Below are positions 28,210 through 36,580 of a stretch of 64,000 bases of DNA, piece by piece. The notes below the pieces were generated by a model. It was not told where the DNA came from, did no database searches, and was given only the letters and a program-made list of their open reading frames with translations. Source of the stretch: Sneathiella sp. (GTDB taxonomy: Bacteria > Pseudomonadota > Alphaproteobacteria > Sneathiellales > Sneathiellaceae). Both the position numbers and the translations under genes were made by a program. The stretch spans positions 1 through 64,000 of the forward strand of contig JAEPMY010000003.1 in assembly GCA_017643685.1 (NCBI GenBank), written 5' to 3'. Positions within the stretch are counted from its first letter, which is position 1. Every line of letters starts with the position of its first letter.

Positions 28210-29193
28210 ATGGAAGAGAAAAAAGCGTTACGAAAATACCATATGGCCGTTGAAATGGCGGATGGACAGAAGGATAAATTGCTGGTTGAGGATAGCCATC
28301 AGGTTGATCCGAAACTTGCAAAAACCCGGATTGAGCGGACCAAACTTCGAAACGGCGGCAGTATTGATTATCAGGAAATTGTCTTGGATCAGGAAATGCG
28401 CATGGATGTCGCCAGCGCTTCCAAAATCCTTCAGATATGTGTGATGCTCCCGATTGAGGGGCGCTATACAATGATTACCCCTGATGGCAAAGAGTGCCAT
28501 TTCTCTTCCAATCAAGGGTTTATGTTCCGTGACATTGGGAAAGACTACACCTTCATTTTGCCAGAAAACCAAATTGTCCGAAGCATGGGGTTCTGTTTCA
28601 CTCCAGAGGTTTTTGCACGGTATCTGGATAATCGAATTCCAGAAACGATGAAGCCAATGTTCCAACCGATAGAAGACGGAACCCTGCCGATGGCGTTCCC
28701 TTTAAGCAAATTCATGCGGGAGACGTTGGATCGGAACATTCAAATCGAGGCTCAAGGTTCTTTGCAACAAATTCAGTGGGAAGCAACCGCACTTCTTTGC
28801 ATGGCGCTTGTTGAAGAAAGCATGCGTAAATCAACGAGCGAGACAGAATTTAGCCCTAGCAAAGAAGATAAAAAGAAAGCGGAAGAGGCTTTGGGCTTGT
28901 TGATGTGCGATTTGCGGGACCCACCGTGCCTCTCCGATCTCGCCAAGAAGTTGGCTTTCACTGAAAAGCGCTTGAATTTGGTGTTTAAATCTCTTTATGG
29001 GGACACCGTATTTGAATGTTTGCGGTCTATGCGGCTTGAAAAAGCAAAAAGTCTGATCGAAACAACAGATATGGCCATTAAAGAGATTGCCTGGGCGGTC
29101 GGATATAACCACAGCACCAATTTTTCCAAGGCGTTCACCGGAAAATTTGATGTCACACCTGCAAGTTATGCGAAGAAGGTCCGCACCCTCTAA
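28210..29193 (+). CDS. AraC family transcriptional regulator (I)
   Basis: C-terminal double HTH: LSDLAKKLAFTEKRLNLVFKSLYGDTVFECLRSMRLEKAKSLIETTDMAIKEIAWAVGYNHSTNFSKAFTGKFDVTPASY. Confidence 0.9.
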   Translation: MEEKKALRKYHMAVEMADGQKDKLLVEDSHQVDPKLAKTRIERTKLRNGGSIDYQEIVLDQEMRMDVASASKILQICVMLPIEGRYTMITPDGKECHFSSNQGFMFRDIGKDYTFILPENQIVRSMGFCFTPEVFARYLDNRIPETMKPMFQPIEDGTLPMAFPLSKFMRETLDRNIQIEAQGSLQQIQWEATALLCMALVEESMRKSTSETEFSPSKEDKKKAEEALGLLMCDLRDPPCLSDLAKKLAFTEKRLNLVFKSLYGDTVFECLRSMRLEKAKSLIETTDMAIKEIAWAVGYNHSTNFSKAFTGKFDVTPASYAKKVRTL

Positions 29194-29349
29194 CCCTTCA
29201 CGCATATAAAATAACCCCTCCTTCATACGAGGCAGTGATTAAAAGCCGCTTCTGTTTTCGCTATCTTCAACCCTGTTTGTTTGCGTGCATACATAAATTA
29301 AGGGCCGGATCCCATCATAATCTGGGCCGGCTGAACAGGGGTGTGGAAG

Positions 29350-32300
29350 ATGCGTTGGTTGCTTATCGTCCTTTTTGCGTTTGTAGGTATTTTTGAGCTT
29401 TCTAATGATAGTGAAGCGAAGCCTGTCTGCGGTGGGATTGAAGCCAATGGACAATTGCAACCTGCCTGTAAAAGTCAGCCTGGAAAATTAGCGGGCGCGC
29501 CGGTCCTCTCGTGCCCAGCAGGGCAAATATATGATTTGGAGGCGTGCTGGACTTGCCCTGCCGGATTTGAACGGTCTGCAGACTCAATCGCAACAAAAAC
29601 CGCCTGTACCCGCGTCACCAATAAAGATGTGTTTGGTGATGTACGGCAGGCAAGCCGAATTCCAAACGCAAATTTTTGTCCAAGTGGCAGCTTTTTCGAT
29701 CTGTATAATGGGGGTGGTTGTTGGTCTTGCCCTGGCGGATACCGCCGGACAATTTTCCCTGTGTTCGAAGATAAAGCGTGTGAAAAAGGAGATATTTTCT
29801 CTGGAATTAAATGGGCGCCTGCGAACTTTCGGTCCGCAACTTGTGGTTCTGATAATGCGTTCTTTGACCTGACTGATGGCGGTAGTTGCTGGTCTTGCCC
29901 TGCTGAATATGTGCGAACAGTATTTCCCGTAACAGGTCCTAAGGCTTGTGGTCGTCCGATTATGGAAACAAAGCCTGCGACCCAGATAAAGAAGGCTGGC
30001 TGTAAAGCTTATGGGGAAGATGCCTTTTGGGATCCAAGGGGAACGAACGGAACCGTCATCGGAAGTTGTTGGACGTGTCCAGCTGATTACACGCGCACCA
30101 CCGAAGCCGTTGACTCCCCTTATGCATGTGCAGCGCCGGCTATTATCTGGGATGTCCCAAAACTGCCTCGGAAAGGGCTTTTCCTTCTGGATGGTGCAGC
30201 AGAAGTTGCTGTTAAGCTGATCAAGGAGCGGCATCAGCTTGAGAAGGTTGCGGTAGATCTTGGAAAACAGATCGGCCTCAACCGTCAGGATGCTATTGAT
30301 GCTCTCTGGCGTGAGATCGGGCAGTATCCTGAAGAGAATCTCGCCCTTCGCTATGTGATGCTGAAGCATATTCTAAATATTGCATTGGATAACACTAAGA
30401 CAGTTCCTGGTAATAGCCCCGAAGGCCGTCTCATTCGCGCATTTGAAGGCTTTATTTCGGGGTATAAGCTTTATTTGGCTCAGGAATCGCTGAACGCGTA
30501 TGACAATTGGTATGCGGCGCAACAGCTTGCTTTAAAGAAACGAAACGAAGAAAACGCACGTCAGATGCGAAGCAATATGCTGATGCTATTTACCGATCAG
30601 ATGCCAGTTCCACCGGATTTCCGCCAAGTGGTTGCGCGTTCTGCTTTGATTAACATGGCTGCTGCTACTCCGACAATTGGGCTTTTTGCCTCTAACTTTA
30701 TTTCGCTAAGTGATGGCACGCTTGCTGATGAAATGACCCGTCGGATTTTTGTAAATCGGACAGATAGTTTCAAAGGCAGTGTGGATGATGTTATTAATTC
30801 TGCAGATGAAATTGGGGATGTCTCTCGCCAGATATTCGGTCAAGGGGATGATGTTGCGGCGATGGCGAAGAACTTTACTGGCGCCATTGACGATATAGCG
30901 AAAACGGCTGCAACAGCATCTAAGTCGGCTGTATCCGCAGGAAAGTTAGCCACCAAAATTTTAGGAATTACAGGTCCCGGTATAGCCATCGAATTTTTTA
31001 TGTTGGCATTTGAGGCTGAGCTTACCACAAACTTGGAAAAAGCAGATGCTCGTCCAAAATTGGTTAGGTATTTAGAGCAGGCCAAGAATTATAAACCGAG
31101 CCTTCGTACCATTAGTCAGAATAAAAGTGAGTCGGCTAAGATATTCTCTTATTGGGCACTGGCAACAACTGGCGATGCTCGGCCAAGTGGGCCAAAGATG
31201 GCTCAGATCGGTCAGGCTGCGGATGCAAACCTGTCTGGGCATACGCTGAAAGTAGACCCTCTGGCTTTCGATGGCAAAGAGTGGACATGGTATAATGTGG
31301 CCGGGGAAGCTAAACACATTTCTTCTGGCCTTTCCGGTGATGTTTGGCATGTTGCCGCAGATGGCAGTGTTTACCATGCAAATGCAAATAGTGATAAAAG
31401 CTGGCAGAAAACCAATCTTAAAAATGTTGCTAAAATAGCGTCGCTCCCCACTTCAAGGACGGCCTTCGTCCTTAATGATAAAGGGGGCATGAGAGTGTTC
31501 CAAGACGGTCGGGTGAGTAATGTACCGGGCTGGGCTGCGGATATTGCTGTGAACGCCCGCGGGGTAAAATGGCATATCGGTGGAAGTAATTCCGTTTATA
31601 TGGAAGATGATAATGGTGGATGGCGCCGGATAACTGCACCAAAAGCGAAGAAGATTGCCGCTGGCCCGGGTGATATCGCGTGGATTGTCGATACCAATAA
31701 CAATCTGCATTACCACTATTCCGGCAAATGGACTAATGCCCAGAAAAAAGCAAAAGATGTTGCTGTGGGTGCTGCTGGCGATGTTTGGATCGCCGGTGAG
31801 GATGACCAGGCATATAGGCTGATTTATAACAATAGATGGGAGCCGCTAGACGCGGGTAATGTTGACCGTGTGGCGAGTGTGTCTGTTGGGATGCTTTGGG
31901 CGCTCCGTCCGAACAACCACATCATCCTGTATCAACATGATCAGCAGGGTGTGTCTCCCTTGGCGCAAAAAGGTGGGCTGAGAGATACCTCGCAAACGAC
32001 GACTAATGGTGGGGATATTGCCATAACCCCGATCATTATCGATAAAGATAAAATTGTCGTCACGACTTACACGTCTACAAATGGGCCTAAAAAACCTAAG
32101 TGGCGGGAAGTTGCCGGTTGGGCATCTCAGATCAGTACGGGTCCAAGCGGCGATGTCTGGCATATCGGCGGTAGTGGATCGGTTTATGTTCGCCTCAAAG
32201 GGAAAACCGGTTGGAAAGACACAGGCTTGAGGTCGTTTAAGAATGTGCAGGCAAGCCGATTGTCCGGAAAAGCTTTTGGGTTGGATGAAAATGGCGCAAT

Positions 32301-32742
32301 GTGGGATATCTGGGAAAGCGGGCGCAAAACACAGGTGCCAGGCTGGGCAAGTGATATCGCGATCGATTCAAATGATGTGAAATGGCATATCGGCGGAAAC
32401 TCAACCATTTACAAAATGGGGCCCAATGGGTGGGTTCAAATCCCGGGCAACCTTTCCAAGGTTGCAGCCGGTAAAGATGGTGCCCTTTGGACTGTTGGTC
32501 TGAACCGCGAAATTTATCGTTTTGATAACGGAAAATGGTTGCAGGAGCCGGGCGAAGCATTCGATGTCGCTGTCGGCGCCGACGGGTCCATATGGCATAT
32601 TGGGGGTAGCAATAGCCTCTATAAGCTCACCGATAAGGGGTGGGAAGGTGTAGACGCGCAAAAGGCGAGTAACCTCTCGGTTGGACCAAAGGGAGAGGTC
32701 TGGATTGTACGACCAAACGGTAGTATGGCTGTTTTTAAATAA
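29350..32742 (+). CDS. Exported protein: four Cys-rich 'CW[ST]CP' modules, helical/hydrophobic mid-domain, two tandem tectonin-like beta-propeller regions
   Basis: Signal peptide MRWLLIVLFAFVGIFELSNDSEA; modules such as CPSGSFFDLYNGGGCWSCPGGYRRTIFPVFEDKAC; repeats such as SSGLSGDVWHVAADGSVYHA, STGPSGDVWHIGGSGSVYVR, AVGADGSIWHIGGSNSLYKL. Confidence 0.85.
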   Translation: MRWLLIVLFAFVGIFELSNDSEAKPVCGGIEANGQLQPACKSQPGKLAGAPVLSCPAGQIYDLEACWTCPAGFERSADSIATKTACTRVTNKDVFGDVRQASRIPNANFCPSGSFFDLYNGGGCWSCPGGYRRTIFPVFEDKACEKGDIFSGIKWAPANFRSATCGSDNAFFDLTDGGSCWSCPAEYVRTVFPVTGPKACGRPIMETKPATQIKKAGCKAYGEDAFWDPRGTNGTVIGSCWTCPADYTRTTEAVDSPYACAAPAIIWDVPKLPRKGLFLLDGAAEVAVKLIKERHQLEKVAVDLGKQIGLNRQDAIDALWREIGQYPEENLALRYVMLKHILNIALDNTKTVPGNSPEGRLIRAFEGFISGYKLYLAQESLNAYDNWYAAQQLALKKRNEENARQMRSNMLMLFTDQMPVPPDFRQVVARSALINMAAATPTIGLFASNFISLSDGTLADEMTRRIFVNRTDSFKGSVDDVINSADEIGDVSRQIFGQGDDVAAMAKNFTGAIDDIAKTAATASKSAVSAGKLATKILGITGPGIAIEFFMLAFEAELTTNLEKADARPKLVRYLEQAKNYKPSLRTISQNKSESAKIFSYWALATTGDARPSGPKMAQIGQAADANLSGHTLKVDPLAFDGKEWTWYNVAGEAKHISSGLSGDVWHVAADGSVYHANANSDKSWQKTNLKNVAKIASLPTSRTAFVLNDKGGMRVFQDGRVSNVPGWAADIAVNARGVKWHIGGSNSVYMEDDNGGWRRITAPKAKKIAAGPGDIAWIVDTNNNLHYHYSGKWTNAQKKAKDVAVGAAGDVWIAGEDDQAYRLIYNNRWEPLDAGNVDRVASVSVGMLWALRPNNHIILYQHDQQGVSPLAQKGGLRDTSQTTTNGGDIAITPIIIDKDKIVVTTYTSTNGPKKPKWREVAGWASQISTGPSGDVWHIGGSGSVYVRLKGKTGWKDTGLRSFKNVQASRLSGKAFGLDENGAMWDIWESGRKTQVPGWASDIAIDSNDVKWHIGGNSTIYKMGPNGWVQIPGNLSKVAAGKDGALWTVGLNREIYRFDNGKWLQEPGEAFDVAVGADGSIWHIGGSNSLYKLTDKGWEGVDAQKASNLSVGPKGEVWIVRPNGSMAVFK

Positions 32743-32903
32743 GATATTGAAATAATTAATATATAGAAGGTATCGGGGCGATTTTTGAACAAGGTTAGTA
32801 TTATGTTTGCAATTAAAAATATTTGCTGGAACATGATAAAAGAATGTATCAAAAGTTGAAGTGAGTTTAGTTCAGTTCACGTAAATGATTAGGTAGAGAT
32901 TAA

Positions 32904-33869
32904 ATGGATCCTCTTTCAAATTATGTGGTGCTTAATTCCTCCGATGTTAGTGAAGTGGAGGAGATGATCAGCCATCTTTCCACACCGTTCAAAATGAACA
33001 TCATCGGGGACTATAGTAAATTTGATACGCGTATCGCCGTGGCGGATGTGGGTGATGTTCGTATTATGCACAGCACATTTGGCGATGTTGGCATTGAAAT
33101 CTCTTCTGAGGGGGAAACCGATGACGGCCTTCTTCTTTTTGTCCCGACCGAGGGGGGAGGGTCTATTACTCACCTCAAGAAAGAATGGGAGTATTCAGAG
33201 CAAAAAGGTATCTTTCGTGACCTCGGTCGGCACTCTGTTGCCTATCAGGAGAACTTCCATACCTATGCCATTCCTCTATCGAAGCAAAAATTGCGAGAGC
33301 ACGCCCTTCGATTAGGCGGTGAAAAGCTCTCCTTGGTGCCACTTGAATTTGACCCGGCGGCTGATTTTTCATCTGAAGGAGGATTACTTCTACGTCAGAC
33401 TCTGGAATTCACCGCGCAAGCGTTGGATGGGCCGCTTAGAAACATGGACGGGGAACTGATCAAGGCGCAGATGTCAGACCTGATTATGACACAGATCTTG
33501 ACGCAACTTGCGAGTACTGTTCAGGATCGCCTGAACGGCCGTGAGGTGTCAAATATTCTGCCCCGGAGTGTCAAGCGCGCACAGGATTACATTCATGCGC
33601 ATCCCGCCGATAAATTGGATATGACTACCTTAGCTGAGGTTGCGGGATGTAGTTATCGTACCTTGCAGCGCGGATTTTTGGATGCTTTCGATGTGACCCC
33701 GCAGCAGTACATTCGGAAAATCCGTTTGATAGAGGTTCGCAGGGAGCTTTTGTCCTCAGGCCGAAAACAGAACGTTGCAAATATTGCCCGTCGATGGGGA
33801 TTTGCGCATATGGGCCGATTTGCCCAGGAATATGCCAAGGAATTTGGCGAGTCCCCTTCGGAAACTTAA
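32904..33869 (+). CDS. AraC family transcriptional regulator (II)
   Basis: MTTLAEVAGCSYRTLQRGFLDAFDVTPQQYIRKIRLIEVRRELLSSGRKQNVANIARRWGFAHMGRFAQEYAKEFGESPS; different N-terminal sensor domain from the 28210 gene. Confidence 0.9.
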   Translation: MDPLSNYVVLNSSDVSEVEEMISHLSTPFKMNIIGDYSKFDTRIAVADVGDVRIMHSTFGDVGIEISSEGETDDGLLLFVPTEGGGSITHLKKEWEYSEQKGIFRDLGRHSVAYQENFHTYAIPLSKQKLREHALRLGGEKLSLVPLEFDPAADFSSEGGLLLRQTLEFTAQALDGPLRNMDGELIKAQMSDLIMTQILTQLASTVQDRLNGREVSNILPRSVKRAQDYIHAHPADKLDMTTLAEVAGCSYRTLQRGFLDAFDVTPQQYIRKIRLIEVRRELLSSGRKQNVANIARRWGFAHMGRFAQEYAKEFGESPSET

Positions 33870-34067
33870 TATGAATACGCCTAACCTATCCATATTTGGA
33901 CACCATTATCCACATCACGACAAAATCGGTCAGGTGGGCGTAATCCTGAATTGTTTGTTCTCCACTATTTTCTTAATCAGGACTTGCGGATGTTGTTTTA
34001 AGGGGCTGGAAAATATGCCTTTTCTCAAGCACCCGCATTTTGTGAAGACGGATGTAGGGGATTTAGG

Positions 34068-36506
34068 ATGACTTGTCTTTGGGGTCGATTGAAGGGCGGG
34101 CTTTTCGCTTGTTTAGCAATATTACTTTCATTTTTTGTTGTCATGTCAGCAGAAGATGCGTTTGCCGCTAATTACCAAACACAAGATGGTTATGAAGGAA
34201 CCGCTCTGTGCGGTGCGGTTGACCTTCGGACCGGCCGATTGTTGGACCCTTGTGGTTTCACAAGTGCCACAAAAATTGGAAATGCGAGGAAAGAGTGTCC
34301 TAGTGGGTCGTTTTTCGATATCGGAACCTGGTCTTGTTTTTCCTGTCCGTCAGGGTTTAATCGCACCGGTTTTCACATCCAATCAGATAAAGCCTGCTCT
34401 CGCGAAATTGCACCGCCTAAATTTGTACCGGCCATTGAGCAAGGAAACCAACAGTCCTGCGATGGTGGTAGCTTCCACGATCCGCGAAATGGCGGTGAAT
34501 GCTGGAAATGTCCAGATGGATACGGCCGGACTGGAGCTGCTGTCAATGAATGGAATGCATGCGGTATGGTTTTCAAGTCGGCGCGCTCTGCAGAATTTAT
34601 CAAAAGCGTCTGTCCACAAGGAACATTCCCGGATCCAAATGGGAAATGCTACTCCTGCCCGGAAGATGGTATTCGGACTTGGGAAGCTGCGTCACATTCT
34701 CGTGCATGTATGATTAATGAACAGCAGGAGCCAGCCGTACAGGAGGCGGCGTTGACCTGTAAGGCGGGTGAGCATTTCGACTTTGTAGACGGAGGAACCT
34801 GCTGGACATGTCCAGAAGGCTCTGTTCGTTCATTAAGCTCCGTAAAGAGTGGTAACGCTTGCGAATATTTGACAATGCGTTGGGAAAGCAAGCCACGGAC
34901 GTCAAATGGATTATTCGGTATTCCAGGGGCGGCAGAGATCGTTGCCGATGTTATTCTGAACCGGGATCTGATTGATGCGACTATTCAGAATTACATGAAA
35001 GAAGCGAAGATCACTGACGAGAATTTCCCAGAGGAAGCATGGCAAAAGATCTGGTCAAAGCCGGAAGAATCCACTCCGCTTAATTCAGCCGTTTACCAAC
35101 ATGTTTACAATCTCATTCTGAAAGGTCCGAAGCAGCCATATGAACGGGCATTTCTTGAGTATTTTGCGACATATATTCAGCAATCCCGCAAATTGTCTTC
35201 TCAGGAAATGAAAAACGCGTGGGAAAGTTGGAAGCGTGGCGTTGAAGCCCGGACCAGTATGAATACCACACCAAATAACTTGGTTAACATTTTTAATATT
35301 GGCTATCGTCCACCTGACATGCCTTCTCTTGTTGGCGGTGTAATGCACTTGGGACCATCTGCGACGGTTATTGCCACATATGCCGGCATCGCGTTGTTAG
35401 AAGGTAAGTCGGTCGCGTTTGCAAATGCGTCGGGCACTCTTGCAAAAGGTATTCTCCCATATCGCTTTGCTGCAGATATTGTCCGAGGGACCACAAAAAT
35501 TGCCGATGGACTGGCGCGGACTGGCGCTAATGCTGCCTCCGCTGGTGGGGTTGGTCTCTCGTCTGTGGCGGGACCATTTGTAATTCTAACGGTTGCCGCG
35601 ATTATCACGTCAATTGCAACTGATATCGCGATGGATCAGGAGAAGCAGGAAGCTATCGTTAATGACGCGTTGGAAGTCGCCAAACGCCCGATCATTCTCT
35701 CGCGTATGGCGTCCTATGATGACGGTCGGAACGAAATGTTGGGTAACTGGGCATTGATGACCCAGGAAATGATTTCCCCAAACTCCTCTTATTGGGCGGG
35801 ATTGAAAAACCGGGTCTTATTTAACGATAAACCGATTAGCGGTAGCCGCTGGGTGGATTTCAACCAGACAGCGCAAGGGATTGCAATTGGTTCAGACCAG
35901 TCAGTCTACATCCTGAAAAATATGCCAATGCCAACAGGCTTTCAGTTGGCTCGTTTTGATACCCTGACAAACAGCTTCGTAAATGTTGGTGTTGTTGGCG
36001 CCACCAAGATTGCAGTCGCCGGAGATGTGCTTTGGGGTATCGATAAGAATAAGCGGGTTTTCTATTTCGCTAATAATCGCGCCAATGTGGTGAATGCCCC
36101 ACCGGCAATGGATATCGGGGCCGCAGACCAGTTTGTCTGGATCCTTGATACTCAAGGCGCATTACACCGCTTCGAAAATGGGCGTTGGATTAAAGAGTCT
36201 GGTCAAGGAACGTCCATTGATGTGGATCGGATGGGCCGTCCATGGGTGACCAATAGTAAGCGAGAAATTTGGACCAAAAATAATAATGGCCAATGGTTCA
36301 AGCTTTACGGTGAAGGGTTTGATGTTGCGGCATTTGAGGAAAATCGCGGAAGTGTCGTTGGCTCTGATGGAATTGCGTATCGCTTTAATCCAGATGCGAA
36401 AAGGTGGGAACCGTTGGGGCGGAATACTGACACTCAATTCCTTGCCATGAACTACTCCCAGATATGGCGAATTACCAAAAACGGCAAAGTTTCCAAATGG
36501 CAATAA
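34068..36506 (+). CDS. Exported paralog: four Cys-rich modules, helical/hydrophobic mid-domain, one tectonin-like propeller region
   Basis: N-terminal hydrophobic signal; CPSGSFFDIGTWSCFSCPSGFNRTGFHIQSDKAC, CDGGSFHDPRNGGECWKCPDGYGRTGAAVNEWNAC, CPQGTFPDPNGKCYSCPEDGIRTWEAASHSRAC, CKAGEHFDFVDGGTCWTCPEGSVRSLSSVKSGNAC; C-terminal SIDVDRMGRPWVTNSKREIWTKN repeats. Confidence 0.83.
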   Translation: MTCLWGRLKGGLFACLAILLSFFVVMSAEDAFAANYQTQDGYEGTALCGAVDLRTGRLLDPCGFTSATKIGNARKECPSGSFFDIGTWSCFSCPSGFNRTGFHIQSDKACSREIAPPKFVPAIEQGNQQSCDGGSFHDPRNGGECWKCPDGYGRTGAAVNEWNACGMVFKSARSAEFIKSVCPQGTFPDPNGKCYSCPEDGIRTWEAASHSRACMINEQQEPAVQEAALTCKAGEHFDFVDGGTCWTCPEGSVRSLSSVKSGNACEYLTMRWESKPRTSNGLFGIPGAAEIVADVILNRDLIDATIQNYMKEAKITDENFPEEAWQKIWSKPEESTPLNSAVYQHVYNLILKGPKQPYERAFLEYFATYIQQSRKLSSQEMKNAWESWKRGVEARTSMNTTPNNLVNIFNIGYRPPDMPSLVGGVMHLGPSATVIATYAGIALLEGKSVAFANASGTLAKGILPYRFAADIVRGTTKIADGLARTGANAASAGGVGLSSVAGPFVILTVAAIITSIATDIAMDQEKQEAIVNDALEVAKRPIILSRMASYDDGRNEMLGNWALMTQEMISPNSSYWAGLKNRVLFNDKPISGSRWVDFNQTAQGIAIGSDQSVYILKNMPMPTGFQLARFDTLTNSFVNVGVVGATKIAVAGDVLWGIDKNKRVFYFANNRANVVNAPPAMDIGAADQFVWILDTQGALHRFENGRWIKESGQGTSIDVDRMGRPWVTNSKREIWTKNNNGQWFKLYGEGFDVAAFEENRGSVVGSDGIAYRFNPDAKRWEPLGRNTDTQFLAMNYSQIWRITKNGKVSKWQ

Positions 36507-36580
36507 GTCGAATTACCGGGTCTGCATATCTGCGGGCCCGGCTAAACCAGTTTGAAGAACAAAAATGCGGACAGATCAAT

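Noticed and set aside
33875-34071. Small ORF (33775-34071) between AraC II and the second tectonin gene
   Set aside because: Starts inside the AraC gene in another frame; His/Cys-rich sequence with no RBS or recognisable motif. Probably leader sequence.
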